64,000 nucleotides of DNA from positions 186,001 to 250,000 of the forward strand of contig NZ_QTKX01000002.1 of assembly GCF_018424685.1 (NCBI RefSeq), read 5' to 3'. Made by a program: the position numbers and the translations under genes. This stretch comes from Mesobacillus boroniphilus. GTDB lineage: Bacteria > Bacillota > Bacilli > Bacillales > Cytobacillaceae. Below are positions 21,213-29,605 of the stretch, piece after piece. The notes beneath the pieces were generated by a model, which saw nothing but the letters and a program-made list of their open reading frames with translations, did not search any database and was not told the DNA's origin. Within the stretch, counting starts at the first letter, position 1; each line of letters opens with the position of its first letter.

Positions 21213-21833
21213 ATGTACGTTATGAAACAAAGCGGTTGGATTGAATTGATCTGCGGCAGCATGTTTTCCGGTAAATCCGAAGAACTGATCCGCCGCGTGC
21301 GCAGAACTCAATTTGCCAAGCAAAAAATTGCTGTATTCAAGCCTGCGATTGATAACCGCTACAGCGAAGAATCGGTTGTATCACACAACGGAACTGCAGT
21401 TACTGCAAAGCCTATTGCCCACTCTACTGATATTTTCAAACATATCAACCCTGATATCGATGTAATTGCCATCGATGAGGTACAATTTTTTGACAATGAA
21501 ATCCTACAGGTGATCCAGCATCTTGCAGACAGCGGCTACCGCGTCATCGTTGCCGGCCTTGACCAGGATTTCCGCGGCGAGCCATTCGGCCAGATGCCTG
21601 CATTGATGGCTGTTGCCGAAAATGTGACCAAGCTTCAGGCTGTGTGTGCGGTATGTGGATCGCCATCAAGCCGTACCCAGCGCTTGATCAACGGCAAGCC
21701 AGCCTCTTATGATGATCCAGTGATTCTCGTTGGTGCATCCGAATCCTACGAACCACGATGCAGACACCATCATGAAGTACCAAAATCACCGAATGAGCTT
21801 AAAATCGATAAGACGACTGAAAGCTTAACATAA
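21213..21833 (+). CDS. tdk: Thymidine kinase
   Basis: Salvage phosphorylation of thymidine to dTMP with ATP (type II thymidine kinase, 206 aa). P-loop [14 protein letters not shown], the IDEVQFFD segment with the Mg-binding and catalytic acids, and a zinc site made of CAVCG and the C-terminal CRHHH are visible. AAGGAG lies 9 bp before the ATG at 21213; a second ATG at 21222 is possible. Sits between rpmE and the prfA cluster as in B. subtilis. Confidence 0.96.
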   Translation: MYVMKQSGWIELICGSMFSGKSEELIRRVRRTQFAKQKIAVFKPAIDNRYSEESVVSHNGTAVTAKPIAHSTDIFKHINPDIDVIAIDEVQFFDNEILQVIQHLADSGYRVIVAGLDQDFRGEPFGQMPALMAVAENVTKLQAVCAVCGSPSSRTQRLINGKPASYDDPVILVGASESYEPRCRHHHEVPKSPNELKIDKTTESLT

Positions 21834-21840
21834 ATGTTTT

Positions 21841-21870
21841 GATCCTCCCGTGAGCGGGGGGATTTTTTTT
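21841..21870 (+). terminator. tdk terminator
   Basis: GATCCTCCCG and CGGGGGGAT pair with wobble, TGAG loop, T8 tail, directly after the gene. Confidence 0.88.
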
Positions 21871-21903
21871 ATGGAATTTTTCCTATATATGGACGACGGC
21901 ACG

Positions 21904-21987
21904 ATTATCCGTCTTTTTGGGGCAATTATTGCTGAACATGGAAAGATCATTAGCTATCTTCGGGCAATTATCCGATTTGATTAAGAG
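21904..21987. repeat. 21-bp degenerate array, ATTATC type, 4 units
   Basis: ATTATC, ATTATT, ATCATT and ATTATC start at 21904, 21925, 21946 and 21967, exactly 21 bp apart, three of them framed by GGGCA or a variant. It begins 33 bp after the tdk terminator. The weakest of the arrays; the period is its best support. Confidence 0.55.
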
Positions 21988-22114
21988 AATAATTTTTCCA
22001 GCAGCTTATTTCTCTAAAAAAGGTCCATTTTAAAAATTTAGAATATGCATACATCTGCTTGGATGCATGGCTGATACCTCCAAAGGGCAACCTATCAACG
22101 GGAGGTGCCATAAT

Positions 22115-22564
22115 TTGAAAAAATTACTCATGTTGCTTGTGCTTGCGATGGTTATCGTTTCAGGATGTGGCCAGGATAATACAGATTCAGTCTATGACAA
22201 GAATGAAGACCAGGCTGGCGTGGACCTTAATAGAGAAGATGACGGTGTCCGCGAAGGAGATGGCCCGAATTTCACGAGGGATCTCGATGATGGCATGACA
22301 ATGACCGATCAGAACCCGAATTTGCTGAATACCGATAACGAAAACCACTATAGTTTTTCCCAGGATGTCCAAAAAGCGAAAGACGTCATTTCTGATGCAG
22401 GCTATGAGCCAGGCTCCATCTGGATCAACGGCGGCAAAATGAACGTAACCGCACAACTTCAAGGACGAGTTACCAGAAAAGACCGGGAAAATGCCCAAAA
22501 GACACTGCAGGAGAAGCTGACAAGAGCATTGCCACGCTACGATGTTAACGTTGATATTGAATAA
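22115..22564 (+). CDS. YhcN/YlaJ family sporulation lipoprotein
   Basis: Lipoprotein of 149 aa. A short signal peptide ends in the lipobox VSGC (Cys about residue 18), followed by an acidic linker and a C-terminal domain. That domain includes AKDVISDAGYEPGSIWING and VTRKDRENAQKTLQEKL, the pattern of the YhcN/YlaJ spore-coat or germination lipoproteins. The TTG at 22115 is chosen because GGGAGGTG lies 8 bp before it and the signal peptide then begins normally; an ATG at 22067 would add 16 residues ahead of it. Exact function is not known. Confidence 0.87.
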   Translation: MKKLLMLLVLAMVIVSGCGQDNTDSVYDKNEDQAGVDLNREDDGVREGDGPNFTRDLDDGMTMTDQNPNLLNTDNENHYSFSQDVQKAKDVISDAGYEPGSIWINGGKMNVTAQLQGRVTRKDRENAQKTLQEKLTRALPRYDVNVDIE

Positions 22565-22581
22565 TAGTTTTTAAGCGCCAC

Positions 22582-22612
22582 AGCATGCTCGTAAAAAAGG
22601 GCATGCTTTTTC
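22582..22612 (+). terminator. Terminator after the YhcN-like gene
   Basis: AGCATGC / GCATGCT with a 12-nt loop and T5 tail. Confidence 0.85.
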
Positions 22613-22698
22613 CCGTTATACATATGTTGTGTTAGTTAGGCTGCCCAGGGCACTTGCGCTTTTCTACCTTTTTTGACAGTTTTTTTTTACTTTGATTA

Positions 22699-22850
22699 GT
22701 GTCTAGCTCCAGCGCCTAGCCCCTCGAGGCGCTTGTCTAGCTGCGGCTCAAAACTCCTCGAGACGCTTCGGTCCTGCCAATGAAGTCAAAGAGCGACTTC
22801 GCTGGCAGGCCCTCCAGCGCTTGGCGGGGCTGACCAAGGCGCTTGCGCTT
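22699..22850 (+). repeat. Dispersed GC-rich repeat, complete copy
   Basis: Begins GTGTCTAGCTCCAGCGCC and ends AAGGCGCTTGCGCTTTT. Internal inverted parts (AGCGCC...GGCGCT; CCTGCCA...TGGCAGG) indicate a folded RNA or DNA form. Lies between the YhcN-like gene and the prfA promoter, whose -35 box starts 18 bp after it. Related copies are at 20950 and, inverted, at 42973. Confidence 0.82.
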
Positions 22851-22867
22851 TTATATTCACAATGGCT

Positions 22868-22896
22868 TTGACTGAGGGTGTCACCTATACTATAAT
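22868..22896 (+). promoter_or_regulatory. prfA operon promoter
   Basis: TTGACT, 17-bp spacer, TATAAT: a strong sigma-A promoter about 130 bp before prfA. Confidence 0.88.
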
Positions 22897-23024
22897 TAGA
22901 ATGTTATGCTATGTAATCATTCATATTGAATTACCAAACCTGTTGCGGAAATACACAGGTAAGAATAGAGTAAATAGAACTTTTTAATCCATTTGCAAGG
23001 ATATTAAAATAGAGGTGAATGTCC

Positions 23025-24098
23025 GTGTTTGATCGTCTTCAAGCAGTTGAGGATCGTTATGAAAGATTGAATGAGCTATTGAGTGACCCTGAAGTTGTCA
23101 ATGATTCGAAAAAGCTCCGCGAGTATTCCAAGGAGCAGTCTGACATCCAGGAAACAGTTATGGCTTATCGTGAATATAAGGAAGTTAAAGAGCAGTTGAC
23201 AGATGCGAAAGCGATGCTCGAGGATAAGCTCGATGCAGAGATGCGCGAGATGGTAAAGGAAGAAATCTCTGAGCTTGAACCGCGCATTGAAGAGCTCGAA
23301 GCGCAAATCAAGATTCTTCTTATTCCTAAAGACCCTAATGATGACAAGAACGTAATCATGGAAATCCGTGGAGCTGCAGGCGGCGATGAAGCTGCTTTAT
23401 TTGCCGGTGACCTTTACAGGATGTACAGCCGCTATGCTGAATCACAGGGATGGAAAACGGAGATCATCGATGCCAGCACGACTGGCGTAGGCGGTTTTAA
23501 GGAAATCATCTTCATGATCAATGGTAATGGCGCTTATTCTAAAATGAAGTTTGAAAACGGCGCGCACCGCGTCCAGCGTGTTCCGGAAACGGAATCAGGC
23601 GGCCGTATCCATACTTCAACAGCTACCGTTGCATGTCTTCCTGAAGCTGAAGAAGTTGAAATCGAGCTGCATGACAAAGACATCCGCTTTGATGCCTTTG
23701 CATCGAGCGGCGCTGGCGGACAGTCTGTTAACACGACAATGTCAGCTGTACGTCTGACGCATATTCCAACAGGAATCGTCGTATCGTGCCAGGATGAAAA
23801 ATCACAGCACAAGAACAAAGATAAGGCGATGAAGGTACTTCGCGCCCGTGTCTATGACAAGTTCCAGCAGGAAGCACAGGCTGAGTATGACCAGGTCCGT
23901 AAATCAGCTGTAGGTACAGGCGATCGCTCAGAGCGGATCCGTACGTACAACTTCCCGCAAAACCGCGTGACCGACCACCGTATCGGCTTGACCATCCAAA
24001 AGCTTGACCAGATTCTTCAGGGCAAGATGGATGAAATCGTCGAAGCGCTAATTATGGAAGACCAGTCTCAAAGACTTGAGAGTGCGAACAATGACTAA
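23025..24098 (+). CDS. prfA: Peptide chain release factor 1
   Basis: Recognises UAA and UAG and releases the finished peptide. 357 aa, domains as in the family: N-terminal coiled helical domain, then a central domain. The GGQ loop ([11 protein letters not shown]) and the C-terminal QKLDQIL region are intact. A GTG at 23025 is chosen because AGAGGTG sits 6-7 bp upstream and homologues begin (M)xDRLxxxEERY; the in-frame ATG at 23019 abuts that site. Its last 8 bases overlap prmC, which methylates the GGQ glutamine. Confidence 0.96.
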   Translation: MFDRLQAVEDRYERLNELLSDPEVVNDSKKLREYSKEQSDIQETVMAYREYKEVKEQLTDAKAMLEDKLDAEMREMVKEEISELEPRIEELEAQIKILLIPKDPNDDKNVIMEIRGAAGGDEAALFAGDLYRMYSRYAESQGWKTEIIDASTTGVGGFKEIIFMINGNGAYSKMKFENGAHRVQRVPETESGGRIHTSTATVACLPEAEEVEIELHDKDIRFDAFASSGAGGQSVNTTMSAVRLTHIPTGIVVSCQDEKSQHKNKDKAMKVLRARVYDKFQQEAQAEYDQVRKSAVGTGDRSERIRTYNFPQNRVTDHRIGLTIQKLDQILQGKMDEIVEALIMEDQSQRLESANND

Positions 24099-24954
24099 TG
24101 TGAAAATATTTGAAGCCCTCAACTGGGCTTCTTCTTTTTTAAAAGAACATAATCGTGAGGAGTTCGCCGGTGAGCTTTTGTTGAGGCACTATTCCGGCCT
24201 GTCCCGCACGTCAATGCTCGCTATGATGCGAGACGAACTGGATGGGGAGGTCTGGACTGAGTTCCAGGCTGCTGTAAAAAGGCATGCTGCTGGCGAGCCG
24301 ATCCAATATATCATTGGCAGTGAGGAATTTTACGGCCGCCGTTTCCTTGTGAATGAACATGTGCTGATTCCTCGGCCGGAGACGGAAGAACTTGTGTATG
24401 GGACGCTTCAGCGACTGGACAGGCTTTTTCCGGAGAGTGATCAAATTGACCTTGTCGATGTCGGGACCGGCAGCGGGGCAATATCAATAACGTTGAAGCT
24501 GGAAAAACCAGTTTTGAATGTAACAGCAACCGACCTATCCGGCGATGCCCTCGAGATGGCCAGGAAAAATGCCAGCGAGCTTGGCGCAGAAATCGAATTT
24601 ATCCAGGGCGACCTGCTGCAGCCGCTCATTTTACAGGAAAAAAAAGTAGATGCCGTCATCTCGAACCCGCCATATATTCCGGTTGCGGACCAGGAATGGA
24701 TGTCTGATATCGTGAAGGAACATGAGCCGCATATGGCGCTTTTTGCAGGTGAGGATGGACTGGACCTGTATCGCCGGTTTATGGAAGAACTGCCGCTTGT
24801 ATTGAAGGAGAAAGCCTTAGTTGGGTTTGAAATCGGCGCCGGCCAGGGAGAAGCAGTCCGTGCGCTTCTGAAAAAAACTTTTCCGCATGCCAAGGTTGAG
24901 GTTGTTTTTGATATAAATGGCAAGGACCGAATGGTGTTTGCTGAAATAGTATAG
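24091..24954 (+). CDS. prmC: Release factor glutamine methyltransferase
   Basis: SAM-dependent methylation of the glutamine in the GGQ motif of release factors. 287 aa. An N-terminal helical domain binds the release factor; the SAM fold has [12 protein letters not shown] and the catalytic SNPPYIP. The ATG at 24091 overlaps the end of prfA, giving coupled translation, and AAGACTTGAGAG upstream is a weak ribosome site. Enzyme and substrate are encoded as one operon, as is usual in Firmicutes. Confidence 0.96.
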   Translation: MTNVKIFEALNWASSFLKEHNREEFAGELLLRHYSGLSRTSMLAMMRDELDGEVWTEFQAAVKRHAAGEPIQYIIGSEEFYGRRFLVNEHVLIPRPETEELVYGTLQRLDRLFPESDQIDLVDVGTGSGAISITLKLEKPVLNVTATDLSGDALEMARKNASELGAEIEFIQGDLLQPLILQEKKVDAVISNPPYIPVADQEWMSDIVKEHEPHMALFAGEDGLDLYRRFMEELPLVLKEKALVGFEIGAGQGEAVRALLKKTFPHAKVEVVFDINGKDRMVFAEIV

Positions 24955-24960
24955 ACTGAG

Positions 24961-24995
24961 AAGGGCCCGCTTAGTCGGGGCCTTTATTTTTTTTC
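24961..24995 (+). terminator. prmC terminator
   Basis: AAGGGCCCG / CGGGGCCTT (one mismatch) with a short loop and T-rich tail, 6 bp past the stop. Confidence 0.82.
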
Positions 24996-25064
24996 AAAAT
25001 TACTAGTTTAAGAATCTATCAAACTGTCCACACTGTGACTAGTAGTGAAGGGACGGTGCGAAAG

Positions 25065-25772
25065 ATGATGATGATGAAAAAATCAGCCGCTATTTTATAC
25101 ATATTCTTATTATGTGCAGGTACTATTTTAAGTTTATATACACCAAAAAATGAAGTGACAGCGAAGGAAGCAATGGTAATCCCGAACGAGGCGATCCGTC
25201 TGAGGATCCTCGCCGACAGCGATCTTGAAAAGGACCAGAATATCAAACGCTTGATCCGCGACGAAGTGAACAAAGAAATCACCAAATGGGTTCAGGAACT
25301 GACTTCGATTGAAGCGGCTAGAAGTGTAATCAAATCGAAGCTTCCAGAAATCCAGGCCATTGCTGAAAATATCGTGGCATCACAAGGATCAAACGAATCG
25401 GTAAAAACCGAGTTTGACAAAGTGCAGTTTCCAACTAAGTTATATGGGCAGTTCCTCTATCCGGCAGGTGAGTACGAGGCAATCTTGATTACGATTGGTG
25501 AAGGCGAAGGCGCAAACTGGTGGTGTGTACTTTATCCGCCACTATGCTTCCTTGACTTCTCAAACGGAGAAGCAACAAGCGAAGGCTTCGACGGAAACGA
25601 TGATAAAGGCGATGTAAAAGCGGACGCTGAAGACAAGTCAGCAGATGCCAAGCTTGATGATGAGAAAAAAGATAGTAAAAAAGGCAAAAAAACAGTATAT
25701 GAAGGCGGCGAAGAAGAAGAAGTTGAGGTAACATTCTTCCTCGTTGAGATTTGGAATCGAATTTTCGGATAA
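25065..25772 (+). CDS. spoIIR: Stage II sporulation protein SpoIIR
   Basis: Forespore signal protein, secreted into the intermembrane space, that triggers the SpoIIGA protease to process pro-sigma-E in the mother cell. An N-terminal hydrophobic segment (about residues 5-25) is the export signal. IPNEAIRLRILADSDLEKDQ and the ANWWCVLYPPLCFLD segment, with its two Cys, are the conserved SpoIIR core. The region before the C-terminal VEIWNRIFG is an Asp/Lys-rich low-complexity insert (about residues 180-220). Four ATG codons follow each other at 25065-25076; the first is used here, and an ATG or GTG upstream is less likely. Confidence 0.93.
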   Translation: MMMMKKSAAILYIFLLCAGTILSLYTPKNEVTAKEAMVIPNEAIRLRILADSDLEKDQNIKRLIRDEVNKEITKWVQELTSIEAARSVIKSKLPEIQAIAENIVASQGSNESVKTEFDKVQFPTKLYGQFLYPAGEYEAILITIGEGEGANWWCVLYPPLCFLDFSNGEATSEGFDGNDDKGDVKADAEDKSADAKLDDEKKDSKKGKKTVYEGGEEEEVEVTFFLVEIWNRIFG

Positions 25773-25807
25773 AAACAGCCCCTACGCATACCGCAGGGGC
25801 TGTTTTT
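25771..25807 (+). terminator. spoIIR terminator
   Basis: AAAACAGCCCCT / AGGGGCTGTTTT, 11-nt loop, T5 tail; begins at the stop codon. Confidence 0.93.
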
Positions 25808-25877
25808 AGAAGATTTTTAATTAAATCGGGTAATATATCGATCCAGATGAGGATACTTTGTTCCCGTAGATAATTTA

Positions 25878-25995
25878 TTCGACCACATTTTCGGATATTT
25901 CGACCACATTTTGAAATATTTTGGCGGATTTATAAATATTTCGACCACATTTTGAATTTATTCGACCACATTATCGAATAATTCGTCCAGGTGAG
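25878..25995. repeat. 21-bp array, TTCGACCACA type, about 6 units
   Basis: TTCGACCACATTTT and variants start at 25878, 25899, (25920, degenerate), 25940, 25961 and 25982. It lies between the converging spoIIR and cupin genes, 70 bp past the spoIIR terminator. Its reverse complement, TGTGGTCGAA, is the core of the array at 32098. Confidence 0.82.
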
Positions 25996-26051
25996 GATAT
26001 TCTGCTCATGTTTGTGCTTATCTATCGAGAGGTTTCAAGCTCGTGCTCTTA

Positions 26052-26396
26052 TTAAATATTCTGCGCAAATCTCTCATCCAGAATCTTGTTGAGCATCACG
26101 TAAAGTGTAACTGGCTCTGACCCGGTATTTTTATAGGCGAGTTCTTCCGTTCCGCTCACATGGACGGTTTCGTTCACTGCAGCCACTACTTCCTCACCGT
26201 CAATAGTGAAAGTACCTTCACCCTGCATCGTTAAAATGAACACTTCAGTACCTGGATGTGTGTGCTTTGGCAGCTCCTGCCCTGGCATAAAGTTCAAAAG
26301 GAATACTGTGCTCTCGCCCTTTTTGAAGACAATCCTCTTAGAAAAACGCTCTTCGCTAAATTCCTGGAATTGTTTTAATGACTGTTTTTCCATCAT
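26052..26396 (-). CDS. Cupin domain protein
   Basis: Small single-domain cupin (114 aa). The metal-binding motif 1 is visible as LPKHTHPGTEVFILTMQGEG, then the VAAVNETVHVSG turn of motif 2. No catalytic identity can be given; such proteins range from dioxygenases to ligand sensors. AAGGAGG lies upstream of two adjacent ATG codons (26396 and 26393), either of which may start. It follows the truncated globin gene after 10 bp on the same strand, so the two are probably one transcript and may share a role in oxygen or nitrosative chemistry; that is inference. Confidence 0.85.
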   Translation of the reverse strand: MMEKQSLKQFQEFSEERFSKRIVFKKGESTVFLLNFMPGQELPKHTHPGTEVFILTMQGEGTFTIDGEEVVAAVNETVHVSGTEELAYKNTGSEPVTLYVMLNKILDERFAQNI

Positions 26397-26406
26397 AAAT
26401 TCCTCC

Positions 26407-26784
26407 TTATTGTTTGTTGATCATGATGGGTGCAATCTGACTCAATCGCTCGAACAGGGCCTTTCCACCCTCGGTTTCAATCAAACCCGTTTCCGTCAGT
26501 GTTTCATGCATCAGCTTCAGCCAAGCCTGGGCGCGCACCGGCGTGATTTCGAAGGCCATATGCCGCACTCTCATATTCGGCGGTCCAAATTCCTCGCTGT
26601 AAAGCGCACCTCCGCCGGTTAGCTGTGTGAGAAACATCCACTGTTTCCGCTTGATCTCATCCATATCGCCATCAAACAATGGGCTGAGCTCCTCATTTTC
26701 GTAAACCTTTGGATAAAAAGTATCGACGATTTTCCGGATAGATTCGTCGCCGCCAATCTTTTCGTATATTGTTTTTATTTCCAT
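26407..26784 (-). CDS. Group II truncated hemoglobin
   Basis: 2-on-2 globin (125 aa) of the YjbI/trHbO type. Recognisable are YEKIGGDESIRKIVDTFYPKV at the N terminus, LSPLFDGD, and the F-helix segment MRVRHMAFEIT with the proximal His. The Trp in AQAWLKLMHE at the G8 position is the hallmark of group II. Likely roles are O2 or NO binding and detoxification, not tested here. It is the first gene of a two-gene unit with the cupin. Confidence 0.9.
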   Translation of the reverse strand: MEIKTIYEKIGGDESIRKIVDTFYPKVYENEELSPLFDGDMDEIKRKQWMFLTQLTGGGALYSEEFGPPNMRVRHMAFEITPVRAQAWLKLMHETLTETGLIETEGGKALFERLSQIAPIMINKQ

Positions 26785-27088
26785 GCTGTTCCCCCTTTTT
26801 GAGAAAGGTTTTCAATTGATGATTTTATTATAAACATATAAAACAGCCAGGATAGTGACCGAAATCACTCACTTATGAATTTTTCACTATGAGAAGCTGG
26901 GAAACATTAGCTAGCTTCTCTTAAGAAATACATGGTAAAAGAGGTAAAATGCCCGTTAGAATTTCCAAAAATATTACATTACTTAAACAAGCACATTACA
27001 TTCCCTTGATACTAGTTTTAGGGTGGGAGATACCGGATATTCAAAGTAGTGTAACATCAAAACTTAGATTTCAAGGAGGATGAGTAAA
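26785..27088. other. Divergent intergenic region
   Basis: Separates the globin (minus) from the GsiB-like gene (plus). A GAGAAGC / GCTTCTC hairpin lies at 26889-26919. No convincing sigma-A or sigma-B promoter could be read for the stress gene, although a sigma-B site would be expected. Confidence 0.4.
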
Positions 27089-27472
27089 ATGGCTAAAAAC
27101 AATAATGATAAGATGTCACGTGAAGAACGAGGACGCATGGGCGGCGAAGCTACAAGCCAAAACCATGGCAGCGAATTCTATCAGGAAATCGGCCGTAAAG
27201 GCGGCGAAGCAACTTCGAACAATCACGATCAAGATTTCTATCAGGAAATTGGCCGCAAAGGCGGAGAGGCTACTGCTGAGAGCCATGACAGCGAATTCTA
27301 CCAGGAAATCGGGAAAAAAGGTGGCGAATCAACATCTGAAAGCCACGACAAGAACTTCTATCAGGAGATCGGCCGCAAAGGCGGAGAAGCGACTTCTGAA
27401 AATCATGACCGAAGCTTCTATGAAGAAATCGGTGAAAAAGGCGGCAATGCCCGCAACAACAATAACAAATAA
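27089..27472 (+). CDS. GsiB-like general stress protein with KGG repeats
   Basis: Very hydrophilic 127-residue protein made of 20-residue repeats of the form GRKGGEATSxxHDxxFYQEI: five full copies from about residue 17 plus a partial sixth ending in NNNNK. This is the KGG (LEA-like, Em-type) repeat of GsiB and YciG proteins, linked to desiccation, salt and general stress. The repeats keep a 60-bp DNA period. AAGGAGG lies 9 bp before the ATG at 27089; an ATG at 27080 abuts that site. A second long open frame inside the gene is only a by-product of the repeats. Confidence 0.88.
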   Translation: MAKNNNDKMSREERGRMGGEATSQNHGSEFYQEIGRKGGEATSNNHDQDFYQEIGRKGGEATAESHDSEFYQEIGKKGGESTSESHDKNFYQEIGRKGGEATSENHDRSFYEEIGEKGGNARNNNNK

Positions 27473-27502
27473 AATGGCGTAGAAAGCCAGGAATTAAAAG
27501 AT

Positions 27503-27545
27503 GCACGGCAGCTTTCATTTAAAATGAAGGCTGCCGTGTTTTCTT
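27503..27545 (+). terminator. Terminator after the GsiB-like gene
   Basis: CACGGCAGC(C)TTCATTT stem with its complement ATGAAGGCTGCCGTG and a TTTTC tail: a long stable hairpin. Confidence 0.92.
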
Positions 27546-27623
27546 TTTCTATCAAGAATTAGGTTCTACTTTTTATCTTCTATCATATCCATTTAGTAGA
27601 ATCTTATTTTTGAGGTGAAAGAT

Positions 27624-28067
27624 ATGACATGGAAAATCAGAAGTGCGAATAAAGAGGATCTACCAAAGTTGGAGGCTTTTTTGACAGAGGCGGGAGTAAG
27701 CCCGGAAGGATTGAATGACTCAATCGAAAATTTTTCCCTGATGGAAAACCAGGAAGGGGAGCTTAAAGCCTGCCTCGGTGTAGAGCCAGTCGATAACGTT
27801 GGTTTGCTTCGCTCATTTGTCGTTTCCCCGCAAATTGGCCAGCCTGATTTGATGCTTCTGTTTAAACGGGCATTTCTGACAGCGAAAAATCAGGAGTTAG
27901 ACGAGCTTTATCTGGTTACTAACAAGATGAGTGCGGTTTCTTTTTTTAGCGGCCTGGGATTCGAAATGGTAAACCAATCCGAGCTTCCAGAGTCTCTTTT
28001 GGAAAAAAGTCATTTAAAACAAGTTCTAACTGTGGATAACTCCGCAATTATGAAAATAATTCTGTGA
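27624..28067 (+). CDS. ywlB: GNAT family N-acetyltransferase, YwlB-like
   Basis: Acyl-CoA-dependent N-acetyltransferase fold (147 aa): an N-terminal WKIRSANKEDLPKLEAFL strand-helix, central beta strands (GLLRSFVVSPQIG), and C-terminal VSFFSGLGFEMV, which is the usual end of GNAT domains. The acceptor substrate is unknown. The Q/RxxGxG/A pyrophosphate loop is poorly conserved (PQIGQPDLM), so activity is uncertain. GAGGTG lies 6 bp before the ATG at 27624. Position between spoIIR and ywlC matches B. subtilis. The 3' end contains a DnaA box. Confidence 0.82.
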   Translation: MTWKIRSANKEDLPKLEAFLTEAGVSPEGLNDSIENFSLMENQEGELKACLGVEPVDNVGLLRSFVVSPQIGQPDLMLLFKRAFLTAKNQELDELYLVTNKMSAVSFFSGLGFEMVNQSELPESLLEKSHLKQVLTVDNSAIMKIIL

Positions 28068-28268
28068 ATTGTGGATTAATCCACAAAGTTATCCACTGTT
28101 TCGTTAGAATTATACACAATTTGTGGATAAAAACTTGTGTTCGCATGATTCTTCTTTTATACTTTCATAGAAATAGACTAGTATAGCGAGAAGTAAAAGG
28201 TGGATGTACATGCAAACACAAATTTGGACAGTGGATAAGAATGTGGATAATTTAAAAACATATCCACA
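28031..28268. promoter_or_regulatory. DnaA-box cluster at ywlC
   Basis: Nine DnaA-box-like 9-mers in 238 bp. Matches to TTATNCACA in either direction: 28031-28039, 28110-28118, 28122-28130 and 28242-28250. One mismatch: 28070-28078 and 28077-28085 (together the palindrome TGTGGATTAATCCACA), 28089-28097, 28230-28238 and 28260-28268. The cluster covers the end of ywlB, the gap and the first codons of ywlC. A DnaA-binding cluster at ywlC is known in B. subtilis, where it titrates DnaA. Confidence 0.88.
28135..28163 (+). promoter_or_regulatory. ywlC promoter
   Basis: TTGTGT, 17-bp spacer, TATACT. It lies inside the DnaA-box cluster, so DnaA binding could affect transcription of ywlC. Confidence 0.55.
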
Positions 28269-29253
28269 AATCATCGAAGCTGCACAAAAACTGAAGCAAA
28301 ATGAAGTAGTAGCTTTTCCGACAGAAACGGTTTATGGCCTCGGTGGCAACGCAGAAAGCGATGAAGCCGTCTTGAAAATATTCGAAGCAAAAGGAAGACC
28401 TGGGGATAACCCGTTGATCATCCATATCGCTAATCGTGAACAGATTCATTCTTTTGTAAAAGAAATCCCCGATCAGGCAGCAGTTCTGATGGATGCTTTT
28501 TGGCCTGGTCCGTTGACGATTATTCTGGAAAAAAAGGATGGAGCACTTTCTGAAAAAGCAACTGCCGGATTACCCACAGTTGCAGTCAGAATGCCCGATC
28601 ATCCAGTAGCACTGGCGCTTATCGAAGCCTCAGGCTTGCCGCTAGCGGCCCCGAGCGCAAACCTATCAGGAAAGCCGAGTCCCACGACTGCGAACCACGT
28701 TGCGGATGATTTGACTGGCAGGATTGCAGGGATTGTTAATGGCGGAGCGACCGGTGTCGGCCTTGAATCCACAGTTGTCGATTGCACCGGTGAGATACCG
28801 GCGATTTTAAGGCCAGGCGGCGTAACGAAGGAGCAGCTGGAAGAAGTAATCGGTCAAGTCTCCGTAGATCCGGCACTGAAGGATTCCAACCATGCGCCAA
28901 AATCCCCTGGGATGAAATATCGGCACTATGCGCCGAATGCGCCTTTCTATCTGGTTGATGGAACAAGAGAAAAAATCCAGCAGATGGTCAATGAAAAGCG
29001 GGTGGAAGGCCTGAAAGTCGGCGTGATGACAACAAAGGAAAACAAAGAGTTTTATGACGCCGATATTGTGATAGCCTGTGGTGAAAGAGCGAAACTGGAA
29101 ACAGTCGCTGAAGCACTCTATGATACACTCCGAGCCTTTAACCAGGAAGACCTCGATATCATTTACGGCGAAATTTTCCCCGAACACGGCGTAGGACAGG
29201 CAATCATGAATCGGCTGTCAAAGGCATCGGGACTGCCAATAATCGAAAAATAA
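28210..29253 (+). CDS. ywlC: L-threonylcarbamoyladenylate synthase (Sua5 type)
   Basis: Makes threonylcarbamoyl-AMP from threonine, bicarbonate and ATP for the t6A37 modification of ANN-decoding tRNAs. 347 aa: the YrdC domain (about residues 20-215) with AFPTETVYGLGGNA, KGRPGDNPLIIHI, PSANLSGKPSPT and LESTVVDCTG. The C-terminal Sua5 domain follows (SPGMKYRHYAP onward). ATG at 28210 has AGGTGG 5-6 bp upstream; the ATG at 28204 abuts it. The first 20 codons are rich in DnaA boxes, so that the coding sequence itself doubles as DnaA sites. Confidence 0.94.
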   Translation: MQTQIWTVDKNVDNLKTYPQIIEAAQKLKQNEVVAFPTETVYGLGGNAESDEAVLKIFEAKGRPGDNPLIIHIANREQIHSFVKEIPDQAAVLMDAFWPGPLTIILEKKDGALSEKATAGLPTVAVRMPDHPVALALIEASGLPLAAPSANLSGKPSPTTANHVADDLTGRIAGIVNGGATGVGLESTVVDCTGEIPAILRPGGVTKEQLEEVIGQVSVDPALKDSNHAPKSPGMKYRHYAPNAPFYLVDGTREKIQQMVNEKRVEGLKVGVMTTKENKEFYDADIVIACGERAKLETVAEALYDTLRAFNQEDLDIIYGEIFPEHGVGQAIMNRLSKASGLPIIEK

Positions 29254-29265
29254 TATTTTACAGAG

Positions 29266-29293
29266 AAGCGCTTCAGTTGTTGAAGTGCTTTTT
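29266..29293 (+). terminator. ywlC terminator
   Basis: AAGCGCTTCA / TGAAGTGCTT with a 5-nt loop and short T run, 13 bp past the stop. Confidence 0.85.
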
Positions 29294-29340
29294 ATATTGA
29301 GGGTGGTTCTAGAAGTGTCAACATCGCTATTCGAGTTTTA

Positions 29341-29487
29341 ATACCAGTTGAGATCGTTATAATACCGGTTGGACACGATTAAATACCAGTTGAAAGCGAT
29401 ATAATACCGGTTAGCCACAATTTAATACAAGTTGAACAGAATTTAATACAAGTTGAACAGAATTTAATACCAGTTGATGTCCCAGTA
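29341..29487. repeat. 21-bp array, ATACCAGTTGA type, 7 units
   Basis: Units start at 29341, 29362, 29383, 29404, 29425, 29446 and 29467, a period of exactly 21 bp. Core ATACCAGTTGA, with ACCGGT in two units; the spacer half (for example ACAGAATTTA) is also partly kept. Begins 48 bp after the ywlC terminator and ends 119 bp before mntP. Same core as the array at 12427. Confidence 0.93.
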
Positions 29488-29605
29488 TTCGAAAATTACA
29501 TGATAAATACAAACGATACGTCATTTCATAAACTAGGACAATCCATACTTCTAAACCCCTTTGGACGTGCATATGCTGAATTAGCAAGTCCGAGGGGGCG
29601 AAGAA

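Noticed and set aside
21005..21244. 79-codon frame before tdk
   Set aside because: Lies on the dispersed GC-rich repeat and runs into tdk; no family signature or ribosome site.
27105..27482. 125-codon frame overlapping the GsiB-like gene in another frame
   Set aside because: Open only because the 60-bp repeats lack stops in that frame; the KGG-repeat frame has the ribosome site and a known family.
29500..29605. Manganese riboswitch (yybP-ykoY) before mntP
   Set aside because: The conserved core expected for that riboswitch was not found in the leader.
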